Shown piece after piece: positions 6,572-12,481 of a DNA stretch of 12,481 nt (its first letter is position 1; each line of letters starts with the position of its first letter). The notes beneath the pieces are model-generated. The model was not told where the DNA came from. It saw only the letters and a program-made list of their open reading frames with translations, and searched no databases. The stretch comes from Rikenella microfusus (lineage in GTDB: Bacteria > Bacteroidota > Bacteroidia > Bacteroidales > SZUA-534). The stretch lies in assembly GCA_020719105.1 (NCBI GenBank), contig DYQV01000052.1, positions 1 through 12,481 on the forward strand, in the 5' to 3' direction. A program made the position numbers and the translations under genes.

Positions 6572-6604
6572 CAAATTTAAAGATCTTTTCAAGTTTGCCG
6601 CAAA
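6572..6604 (-). promoter_or_regulatory. Consensus-type promoter far upstream of the 437-aa gene
   Basis: On the minus strand TTTG (complement of 6601-6604) is followed after 21 bp by TAAATTTG (complement of 6572-6579), a full match to TTTG/TAnnTTTG. A transcript from here would carry a leader of about 400 nt containing the palindromic element at 6336-6500 before reaching the ATG at 6162. It competes with the closer candidate at 6252-6283. Confidence 0.4.
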
Positions 6605-6698
6605 CTAAAAAATAACATAATTCTGCCAGATAATTCATCAAATATTTAAAAACTTGGTAGAATTAATGACATAAAAATTAAACTGATCAATATTCATG

Positions 6699-6721
6699 TG
6701 TAATATATTCAATATATTACA
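6699..6721. repeat. AT-rich perfect palindrome, possible operator or weak hairpin
   Basis: tgtaatatat (6699-6708) and atatattaca (6712-6721) are perfect 10-bp inverted repeats around tca, and the imperfect symmetry continues outward (atcaa/ttgat). It lies about 100 bp upstream of the promoter at 6572-6604 and 60 bp beyond the bat terminator. The symmetry suits a dimeric regulator, but AT-rich palindromes also arise by chance. Confidence 0.3.
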
Positions 6722-6781
6722 TTCTTGATATTTGTTTTTCACGGTTAAATAATTACCAATAGGAATGGAAATTTTAAAAAC

Positions 6782-6822
6782 AAAAAAAACACTATGGAAA
6801 TCCGATCCATAGTGTTTTTTTT
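6782..6822. terminator. Bidirectional intrinsic terminator ending the bat operon
   Basis: cactatgga (6790-6798) pairs with tccatagtg (6806-6814) around a 7-nt loop. The stem is flanked by eight A on the left (6782-6789) and eight T on the right (6815-6822), so it has a U-tract on either strand. It starts 18 nt beyond the batE stop codon at 6840 and is the only terminator seen after batA, consistent with a single bat transcript. Confidence 0.92.
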
Positions 6823-6839
6823 GAATTAGGAATATAAAC

Positions 6840-7601
6840 CTAAATAACAATAAAGTCCGTTTCTTTAACCCAGCCTTTGCTCCCATTGGAAAGCTTAATC
6901 TGGCGCCAAACACCTCGGTTATCGGTTACTTTAATTTTCAAACCTTCATGAATGAGAAACAGTTCAGTTCCGGTTTCTGATGGAGCACTCTTAACCACCA
7001 CCGACGGGGTAATTACAATGGCATTGGGTTCATTCTGAATAATCCACTTTTGTTTGCGCGAAAAATTGAAGGTGAACAAAGAAACAATAAGAAGCAATAC
7101 TCCAAACCAGAAGGATATTTTCCGAGCCCAAACCATTCCAGATAAAAAGAAAACCAGCAATAAGGTTAATCCGATTACAAAAGTTACTATACTTAAAACT
7201 GCCCACTCATTCGTTGAAAAAATCATAACAAAACCCGTAGCCCACGAATTCAAGAAAAATTCAGGTATTACTTCAATTTTATCAACAATATAGGTATTTG
7301 CCAATTGCAGATTGAACTTAATATCCTCATCGCTTGGAGCAAGTTTAGCTGCCCTTTCATAATTTAAGATGGCCCATGGAATTTTATTTGATTTATAATA
7401 GGCATTTCCCAAATTATAATAGACATCAATGGATTCGTAGCCATTTTTTAAAACCTGCTCGTAAGAATTTATTGCCTTTTCAAACTGCCCTTTTGTATAA
7501 TAAGTTGCAGCAGTATCTATCAATGCCTGATTTGGATTTGCCATTGTAAGCCCGACGATGCTCAAAAAAGCAATTATTAAAACTATTTTAACCTGTGCCA
7601 T
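6840..7601 (-). CDS. batE: BatE: TPR, two membrane helices, SH3-like domain
   Basis: The 253-aa protein has a hydrophobic N-terminus (residues 5-21, ending LTMA) that acts as signal peptide or anchor. TPR helices cover about 25-100 (TYYTKGQFEKAINSYEQVL, VYYNLGNAYYKSNKIPWAIL, NYERAAKLAPSDEDIKFNL). Two transmembrane segments lie at about 133-155 and 163-180. A C-terminal SH3-like domain of about 60 residues (195-253: VVVKSAPSETGTELFLIHEG, then GVWRQIKLSNGSKGWV) has the Gly-Trp-Val end typical of bacterial SH3 domains, which suggests contact with peptidoglycan or another protein. This is the usual BatE order. The ATG overlaps the batD stop codon by one base (TAATG at 7599-7603), so translation is probably coupled. 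It is the last gene before the terminator at 6782-6822. BatE is thought to act with the other Bat proteins in envelope stress tolerance; its exact role is not established. Confidence 0.94.
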   Translation of the reverse strand: MAQVKIVLIIAFLSIVGLTMANPNQALIDTAATYYTKGQFEKAINSYEQVLKNGYESIDVYYNLGNAYYKSNKIPWAILNYERAAKLAPSDEDIKFNLQLANTYIVDKIEVIPEFFLNSWATGFVMIFSTNEWAVLSIVTFVIGLTLLLVFFLSGMVWARKISFWFGVLLLIVSLFTFNFSRKQKWIIQNEPNAIVITPSVVVKSAPSETGTELFLIHEGLKIKVTDNRGVWRQIKLSNGSKGWVKETDFIVI

Positions 7602-9466
7602 TATTTAATTTTTTGATCAAGTTTTGTAATCAAATTTCCAGCTTTACTATAAACCTCGTCCATTCCACCCGAAACCATAGTCGGGGAGAACCTTGCAAAT
7701 TCACAGGAATCAAGCAATTGCATCAATTCTTGAATATCCTGGTTCTCAACCTGATGTTTAACCAACCATTCGCTGGCATTCTCTTTTGATAGATTTGCCA
7801 CTGGTATCGCCAGTTTATCGCTTAAATAACCCCATATAGCTTTCAGTATTTCCTCGTAGAATTTTTCGGAATTATTTTGCTTTCTATAAACCAGTGCCTG
7901 TTTTAACCTTTTCCGAGATACTTTATTAGCCTTACGGTTCTTTGTTTTAGCTTGATTAGCAGTTTGTTGAATCTGTGTTCTTCGTACCATTAGTATGATA
8001 AAGAAAATGACTAATGGAAGAATATATCCTAAATAAAAAAGGGTAGAACCAAAAATGAGATTTTCCTTTTTCTTTAGGAGGGAATTTGCCTTCAAATACT
8101 GAATGTCTTTACCAATATACTTAACATCCTCTTTTGTTGTCGATTGCACCACACCTGATGTCATTTCCTGATCGCCCGAACCTCTTTCAACAGAAATATC
8201 GAACCCTTGTGAAGTTAAGGTTTTGTATGACTTTGAACCCGGATCGAAATAACTGAATGAAATTGGTGCAATGCGAAAATTCCCTGCAAAACGGGGAATA
8301 AATAAATAATCAAACGTAACACTTCCATTAATTCCTTCGTTGGTAATTTTTGTATTCAGGTTGGTTTTCGGGTCATACACATCAATATCAGGGGGAAAAT
8401 CAACGTTTAAAGGTTTAATAAGCTTAAGATTTCCTGTACCCGTTACTTTTACTTTCAAGGTAATGGCTTCGTTGGCTTTAACTTTGGTTTTATCAACAGA
8501 AGCACTCATGGTAAACTTACCCACAGCTCCGGCAAAATCAGACGGACTATTTCCAGGTAATGGTTTAACCGAAATTTTTACCGGATCGCTGATAGCTTTA
8601 AAAGGAATGCGCCGATAGGAGCCACCAAAGAAATCGTCAAACGGGTTGTTACTTCGGGTTCGCTCTTGCACAATCATGGTAATTTCAAATGGATCGATGG
8701 TTATTTCACCCGAATGCTGAGGAAATAATAACGATTTTTTGAATAAACCCACCTGATAAACTTGACCATTCACATTTTCGCCATGAAGCTCAATCTGCTG
8801 GGGAGTTTCAATATCCTGACTCCAGAAACCAGTGAAAGGAGGAAATTTAATCTCTTCGAATCCCGATAAACTTTGTTGGGTATATAATTTGATTTGAGCT
8901 ACTAAACTTTCTCCTTGATAAAGGTTTTTCCTATCTACCTCAACGGTTACAAATAACTTACTATTACCTGATGATGGCTTAGTAGCAGTCCCTGGTTGTG
9001 CTGTTCCGCCTGATGATGGTTGATTGGATTGAGCACCTTTTACAACTTCGATTGATAAAGCATTTGATTCATACAGCTTTCCTTTTACTTTTACTTTGGC
9101 GGGTGAAATGGTCTGTGTCCCTTCGGTGGAAGCCAATAAAATAAAGGCGTATGAATAGTTAACACTTTGCGAAATGTTCCCATTTATTATTTGTACACTA
9201 CTGCTGGTTGAAATATTAGGTCCGGAAAGAACCCTAAAGTTGCCAAAATTTGGATCTTCAAAATCGCTTCCTTTTGCATTCAGTGAATAGGTAACGCGGA
9301 ATTGTTCACCCATTTCAATGGCACGCGGAGCTGATGCGGTGAACTCGACAGCTTGCCCCCAGCTTAAAGGATACATGCTCCCAATGAATACAAGGATTAA
9401 CAAAAACTTCCTATATTTTACTAGTCCCATTCTATGTTTTCTTTGAACCGTTATTATTCTAATCAT
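7601..9466 (-). CDS. batD: BatD: Ig-like periplasmic protein with one membrane anchor
   Basis: The frame codes for 621 aa from the ATG at 9466. The second ATG (9428-9430) gives 609 aa beginning MGLVKYRKFLLILVFIGSMY, a better signal peptide, and may be the true start. From the first Met, residues 38-140 are a beta-sandwich (FTASAPRAIEMGEQFRVTYS), 141-170 a Ser/Gly/Pro linker, 171-300 and 315-428 further Ig-like domains, each with a KVKANEAITLKVKVTGTGN-like strand pattern. A single transmembrane helix lies at 472-495, followed by a basic stretch (RRTQIQQTANQAKTKNRK) and a helical cytoplasmic tail. This matches BatD (DUF11/oxygen-tolerance family), whose large outer part probably binds the VWA proteins. 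The gap from batC is 80 nt (116 nt from the second ATG), the widest in the operon, with a possible promoter at 9514-9521. Confidence 0.95.
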   Translation of the reverse strand: MIRIITVQRKHRMGLVKYRKFLLILVFIGSMYPLSWGQAVEFTASAPRAIEMGEQFRVTYSLNAKGSDFEDPNFGNFRVLSGPNISTSSSVQIINGNISQSVNYSYAFILLASTEGTQTISPAKVKVKGKLYESNALSIEVVKGAQSNQPSSGGTAQPGTATKPSSGNSKLFVTVEVDRKNLYQGESLVAQIKLYTQQSLSGFEEIKFPPFTGFWSQDIETPQQIELHGENVNGQVYQVGLFKKSLLFPQHSGEITIDPFEITMIVQERTRSNNPFDDFFGGSYRRIPFKAISDPVKISVKPLPGNSPSDFAGAVGKFTMSASVDKTKVKANEAITLKVKVTGTGNLKLIKPLNVDFPPDIDVYDPKTNLNTKITNEGINGSVTFDYLFIPRFAGNFRIAPISFSYFDPGSKSYKTLTSQGFDISVERGSGDQEMTSGVVQSTTKEDVKYIGKDIQYLKANSLLKKKENLIFGSTLFYLGYILPLVIFFIILMVRRTQIQQTANQAKTKNRKANKVSRKRLKQALVYRKQNNSEKFYEEILKAIWGYLSDKLAIPVANLSKENASEWLVKHQVENQDIQELMQLLDSCEFARFSPTMVSGGMDEVYSKAGNLITKLDQKIK

Positions 9467-9513
9467 CTATTTTCAATACCATTCAGTTTCAGAGGCATCC
9501 TTACTTTTTTGTG

Positions 9514-9521
9514 CAAAGATA
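9514..9521 (-). promoter_or_regulatory. Possible internal promoter before batD
   Basis: The complement of 9514-9521 reads TATCTTTG and is followed by CA, a very good Bacteroidota -7 element. No TTTG is seen at the usual -33 distance (the nearest is 11 bp away). It lies in the only sizeable gap of the bat operon and would give a leader of about 40 nt (ATG at 9466) or 77 nt (ATG at 9430), allowing batD and batE to be transcribed apart from batA-C. Confidence 0.4.
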
Positions 9522-9546
9522 CTATTTCAATACAAATTGGCTATCG

Positions 9547-10326
9547 CTACCAATCTTTTTCAGTGGTGCGTTTCTTGGTCTGAACTTTTTGTTTCTGCAC
9601 CTTTTCCTGAACGTTTTTCTCATCGTTTTGCAAGGCTTCCAAAAGCCTCATAGCATCTTCTTTCGATATCTGATTTTGCTGTTGCTTCTGTTCTTGTTGT
9701 TTTTGTTGATCTTGTTTTTGTTGCTGATTCTGTTCTTGCTTGTTTTTATCTTGCTTTTGCTCGTCGCTTTTCTGATCTTGACTTTGATCCTCTTTTTTAT
9801 CTTGATTTTCTTTATCCTTGTCTTGTTTATCCTGATCCTGATCTTGTTTTTGCTGCTGTTCTTGTTGCTTCTTCAGCTTATCCTGTGCCCAAGCTAAATT
9901 GTATTTTGTTTCCAAGTCGCTGGGATTGTTGCGCAGTGCACTCTTATAAGCCTCAATGGCTTCATTCAGTTTATTTGTTTGCAAATAGGAATTTCCTAAA
10001 TTATGAAAAGCCATTGCCAACTCACTCTTATTTTTATTCTCCATCCCACCGGCGGCCATGTATTGTTTTGAGGCATCTTCAAATTTCTGCTGTTTATATA
10101 GCGAGTTAGCCAAATTATAAATAGCTCCCCAGTTGTTTGGCTCTTCATCCAATGCTTTTCGATAGTCCGATTCAGCTTTCACATATTTAGTAGAATCAAC
10201 ATGTGCCGAATCTATCACCGCTTTTTTATATTCCCGGTTTCCTTGCCGGATGTATTTTCGTTCCTGTTGAGCATTTGAAAATAAAACGAATAGTAAGAAA
10301 AAACTCAACAAAATAAATCGTGTCAT
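9547..10326 (-). CDS. batC: BatC: exported TPR protein with Gln/Lys/Asp-rich tail
   Basis: The 259-aa protein has a signal peptide (MTRFILLSFFLLFVLFSNAQ, residues 1-20). TPR units cover about 45-150 (YRKALDEEPNNWGAIYNLAN, FEDASKQYMAAG, MAFHNLGNSYLQTNKLNEAI, ALRNNPSDLETKYNLAWAQ). Residues 152-219 are almost only Gln, Lys, Asp and Glu, a disordered, highly charged stretch. A short helix (220-238, ISKEDAMRLLEALQNDEKN) and a basic end follow. The charged tail and the ISKEDAxRLLxAL helix are usual in BatC, where the helix may dock on a Bat partner; that point is inference. A canonical Shine-Dalgarno (AGGAGG, complement of 10335-10340) sits 8 nt before the ATG, and batB stops just before it, so translation of the two is likely coupled. 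The repeat makes a long Leu-rich artefact frame on the other strand. Confidence 0.94.
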   Translation of the reverse strand: MTRFILLSFFLLFVLFSNAQQERKYIRQGNREYKKAVIDSAHVDSTKYVKAESDYRKALDEEPNNWGAIYNLANSLYKQQKFEDASKQYMAAGGMENKNKSELAMAFHNLGNSYLQTNKLNEAIEAYKSALRNNPSDLETKYNLAWAQDKLKKQQEQQQKQDQDQDKQDKDKENQDKKEDQSQDQKSDEQKQDKNKQEQNQQQKQDQQKQQEQKQQQNQISKEDAMRLLEALQNDEKNVQEKVQKQKVQTKKRTTEKDW

Positions 10327-10334
10327 ACTATAAT

Positions 10335-10340
10335 CCTCCT
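10335..10340 (-). promoter_or_regulatory. Strong Shine-Dalgarno of batC
   Basis: AGGAGG, a full match to the anti-Shine-Dalgarno core, lies 8 nt before the batC ATG and directly after the batB stop codon (TAG, 10341-10343). It stands out because the other starts in the window have AT-rich leaders without such a site, as is common in Bacteroidota. It may raise or couple the yield of BatC relative to BatB. Confidence 0.7.
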
Positions 10341-11393
10341 CTATTTATTAACCTGAAGCAAGTTCGTCTTAAACAAATTTACGGTACTTAACCGCTTGTT
10401 TTTCTTGAACATGATAATGAATTCAGCAATTAAGAGTAACAAAGCAAATCCTATAAAATACTGATATTGTTCTTCGTACTCCGAATATACTTTCGAATCC
10501 ATTTCAACTTTATCTAAGTTATTAAGTTCATCAAACAAAGCATTTAAACCTGATTTTGTATTGTTTGCCCTGATGTATTTACCTCCACCCGATGCGGCAA
10601 TTTTCTTCAGCATGTCCTCATCCAATTTTGAAATTACCACCGAACCTTGGGCATCGGTCCGGTAATCTTTTTGCCCGGTACTGTTGTATTTGGGAATGGG
10701 TGCCCCTTTTGATAATCCCATTCCAATGGTATGAACCACAATCCCCGCTTTATTGGCTTCCGAGGCCAAATCCAATGCGTTCCCTTCGTGGTTTTCGCCA
10801 TCGGTAATTATTATCATGGCCTTGTTTTTATCATCGCCCGGTGTAAATGATTTCATTCCCAGTTCAATAGCGGCTCCAATTGCTGTACCTTGGTTCGAAA
10901 CCAGATTTGGGGTAATGGTATTCAAAAACATTTTAGTGGCTGCATAATCGGTAGTCATTGGCAATTGTACAAAAGCATCGCCGGCAAAAACTATTAAAGC
11001 AATTTTATCGTTATGAAGCCTATCCACCAATTTCGAAATAGCTCTTTTTGCATTCTCCAAACGATTGGGTGCAATATCTTCGGATAGCATACTGTTCGAT
11101 ACATCCAAGGCAATCACTAATTCAATTCCTTCGCGTTTTGTTTCCCTTAATTTAGTTCCAAATTGGGGTCCGGCCATGGCAATAATAACAAGCATTAAAG
11201 CAGTTTCAGCAATAATAAATTTAATCCATGGACGCTCCATAGAGGCTTCTGGTGTGAGTCCTTTCACTAAGGAACTGTCTCCAAATGATTTTAAAGCACG
11301 TTTTTTATATTGGATGGCTATTATAAATAGTATTCCCAACAATGGTAATGCGATTAAACCATATAAAAATTCGATATGTGCAAATTGAAACAT
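10341..11393 (-). CDS. batB: BatB: membrane-anchored von Willebrand A protein
   Basis: 350 aa. An N-terminal membrane helix lies at about 9-29 and a second hydrophobic segment at 58-75 (IKFIIAETALMLVIIAMAGP). A VWA domain covers about 90-290, and a C-terminal membrane helix covers 311-329. The metal-ion-dependent adhesion site is complete: D97-x-S99-x-S101 in VIALDVSNSM, T147/T148 in LPMTTDYA and D198 in IIITDGENHEG. With two N-terminal hydrophobic segments and one C-terminal helix, the VWA domain should sit on one face of the inner membrane, periplasmic or cytoplasmic depending on how segment 58-75 inserts. The BatA and BatB VWA domains are thought to form a complex with BatC, D and E. The gene starts 18 nt after batA and ends 14 nt before batC. 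The sequence following the MIDAS (EDIAPNRLENAK) is shared with BatA, showing an old duplication. Confidence 0.95.
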   Translation of the reverse strand: MFQFAHIEFLYGLIALPLLGILFIIAIQYKKRALKSFGDSSLVKGLTPEASMERPWIKFIIAETALMLVIIAMAGPQFGTKLRETKREGIELVIALDVSNSMLSEDIAPNRLENAKRAISKLVDRLHNDKIALIVFAGDAFVQLPMTTDYAATKMFLNTITPNLVSNQGTAIGAAIELGMKSFTPGDDKNKAMIIITDGENHEGNALDLASEANKAGIVVHTIGMGLSKGAPIPKYNSTGQKDYRTDAQGSVVISKLDEDMLKKIAASGGGKYIRANNTKSGLNALFDELNNLDKVEMDSKVYSEYEEQYQYFIGFALLLLIAEFIIMFKKNKRLSTVNLFKTNLLQVNK

Positions 11394-11411
11394 AGCTGCT
11401 AACTTTAAACT

Positions 11412-12407
11412 TTATGGAATATTACGCAAAATTGAATTCCTAAGCACCAATTCTGTTAAGAGGAACATACCAGCTAAGACAATCCACAGAAGGTATTCTT
11501 CATTTTTTTTGCTGTATTCCTTTACTTCTATTTTCGACTTTTCCAATTTATCTATTTCATTATAAATCTCTTGGAGGCGTTTATTATCAATGGCCCTAAA
11601 ATATTTTCCATCGGTAATATGAGCTATTTGGGTTAATACTTCTTCGTCAATTTCCACATCCATTTGCTGATAACGTTTATTTCCAAACATATCGGTAACC
11701 GGATAAGGAGCTTTTCCCATGGTTCCTACTCCAATGGTATAAATTCGGATGCCAAACGTTTTTCCAATTTCGGCTGCCGTAAGTGGAGGTACTTCACCCT
11801 GATTATTTACCCCATCGGTCATGAGAATTACTACTTTGCTCATGGCTGTGCTTTCCTTTAAGCGGCTTACTGCATTAGCCAAGCCCAGCCCAATTGCTGT
11901 TCCATCTTCAATCATGCCTTGCTTTACCTCGTTTATTAGATTGATAAGTACCGCATGGTCAGTGGTTAAAGGGCACTGAGTAAAGCTTTCGCCTGAAAAT
12001 ACCACCAATCCGATGCGATCGTTTGGGCGCCCGGAAATAAAGCGTATGGCATCTTTTTTTGCCGCTTCCAACCGGTTGGGTGTAAAATCCTCAGCAAGCA
12101 TACTTCCCGAAATATCAAGCGCAATAACTATGTCAATACCTTCGGTAGAAGTATTGCTCCAGTTATCGGTACTTTGTGGACGGGCTAAAGCAATAACTAA
12201 AGCTGCCAAAGTCAACATCCTTAACACAGCAGGTGCATGCCTCATGTAATATTTGTAAGTTTTTGGGGTACGGGCAAATCCTTTAACCGATGATAACCGG
12301 ATGGATGCCTGCAAACTGCTTTGTTTCCATACGTACCAAACAATTAATGGAACTATCAGCAGCAATAGGTAAAGTAGTCCCGGATTATGAAAAGTGATGT
12401 TTTCCAT
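11412..12407 (-). CDS. batA: BatA: membrane-anchored von Willebrand A protein
   Basis: 331 aa, with the same layout as BatB: an N-terminal membrane helix (about 10-27), a second hydrophobic segment (61-75), a VWA domain (about 90-290) and a C-terminal helix (305-322). The MIDAS is complete: D98-x-S100-x-S102 in VIALDISGSM, T148/T149 in CPLTTDHA and D198 in ILMTDGVNNQG, so metal-dependent ligand binding is expected. The core EDFTPNRLEAAKKDAIRFIS parallels BatB. In most Bacteroidota the operon begins further upstream with a MoxR-type AAA ATPase and a DUF58 protein; those genes would lie right of the window and are not seen. No consensus promoter is visible in the 74 bases before the ATG, in keeping with read-through from such genes or with a promoter outside the window. 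Confidence 0.95.
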   Translation of the reverse strand: MENITFHNPGLLYLLLLIVPLIVWYVWKQSSLQASIRLSSVKGFARTPKTYKYYMRHAPAVLRMLTLAALVIALARPQSTDNWSNTSTEGIDIVIALDISGSMLAEDFTPNRLEAAKKDAIRFISGRPNDRIGLVVFSGESFTQCPLTTDHAVLINLINEVKQGMIEDGTAIGLGLANAVSRLKESTAMSKVVILMTDGVNNQGEVPPLTAAEIGKTFGIRIYTIGVGTMGKAPYPVTDMFGNKRYQQMDVEIDEEVLTQIAHITDGKYFRAIDNKRLQEIYNEIDKLEKSKIEVKEYSKKNEEYLLWIVLAGMFLLTELVLRNSILRNIP

Positions 12408-12481
12408 GTTTTTTTAACTGAATGTTTTTTAATACAGAGTTTAGATGTTAGAGTTTAGAATAAATACAATTATCGTAGTGT
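12408..12481. other. Upstream edge of batA, short direct repeat
   Basis: No gene is seen. The only pattern is gagtttaga at 12437-12445 repeated at 12451-12459, 14 bp apart. On the minus strand there is no clear TAnnTTTG box and no Shine-Dalgarno ahead of the batA ATG. Confidence 0.4.

Larger units (their letters stand above)
6163..6839. other. 677-bp intergenic region between batE and the 437-aa gene
   Basis: No convincing gene is seen on either strand. From right to left it contains the bidirectional terminator (6782-6822), an AT-rich palindrome (6699-6721), a minus-strand promoter candidate (6572-6604), the palindromic repeat element (6336-6500) and a second promoter candidate close to the gene (6252-6283). 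Confidence 0.7.

Noticed and set aside
6638..6913. Minus-strand ORF of 91 aa overlapping the end of batE
   Set aside because: It reads through the bat terminator in another frame, has no recognisable domain and overlaps a confident gene.
9511..9897. Plus-strand ORF of 128 aa, very Leu/Phe-rich, resembling a membrane protein
   Set aside because: It is the reverse complement of the Gln/Lys/Asp codons of batC; the apparent membrane protein is a composition artefact.
6840..12407. The VWA/TPR gene cluster as a novel system
   Set aside because: It is the known Bat (aerotolerance) operon with its usual gene order and intact motifs.
1..12481. CRISPR arrays, tRNA or rRNA genes, prophage or IS transposase genes
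   Set aside because: No regularly spaced direct repeats, cloverleaf-like segments or transposase or integrase motifs were seen on either strand.

Overview
The window is AT-rich DNA from a member of the Bacteroidota. Three things point there: a complete batA-batB-batC-batD-batE operon (typical of the phylum although not confined to it), promoters of the phylum's TTTG/TAnnTTTG type, and start codons that mostly lack a Shine-Dalgarno sequence. No taxon below phylum can be assigned. All ten confident genes lie on the minus strand, so transcription runs from high to low coordinates. There are no tRNA or rRNA genes, CRISPR arrays or recognisable transposase genes.

Right half (12407 down to 6840), the Bat (Bacteroides aerotolerance) operon. 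BatA and BatB are membrane-anchored von Willebrand A proteins with intact MIDAS residues. BatC is a secreted TPR protein with a long Gln/Lys/Asp-rich tail. BatD is a large Ig-like periplasmic protein with one membrane anchor. BatE has TPRs, two membrane helices and an SH3-like end. The genes are tightly packed: 18 and 14 nt gaps, one 80-116 nt gap before batD that holds a candidate internal promoter, and a 1-nt TAATG overlap between batD and batE. A strong bidirectional terminator at 6782-6822 closes the operon.

Middle (6839-6163), a 677-bp gap with no gene. It holds the terminator, an AT-rich palindrome, two candidate promoters for the next gene, and a roughly 160-bp palindromic element that looks like a dispersed repeat.

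Left half (6162 down to 1), five genes for exported proteins that I cannot assign to a described pathway. First is a 437-aa protein with its own terminator. After a 606-bp gap comes a four-gene operon: a 575-aa paralogue of the 437-aa protein with a C-terminal outer-membrane beta-barrel, a 178-aa LPP20/FlgT-like protein, a 321-aa protein of the DUF6175 type, and a protein truncated by the window edge with a CsgG/LPP20-like flavour. Together they look like parts of an uncharacterised envelope assembly in which the barrel protein supplies the outer-membrane component. That function is inference.

The 606-bp gap between the two paralogues contains the most unexplained DNA: a consensus plus-strand promoter aimed against all the genes, leading into two interleaved inverted repeats (pseudoknot order). 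The larger repeat is also framed by a 6-bp direct repeat, like a miniature transposable element. It could be a small RNA gene, a MITE, or both.
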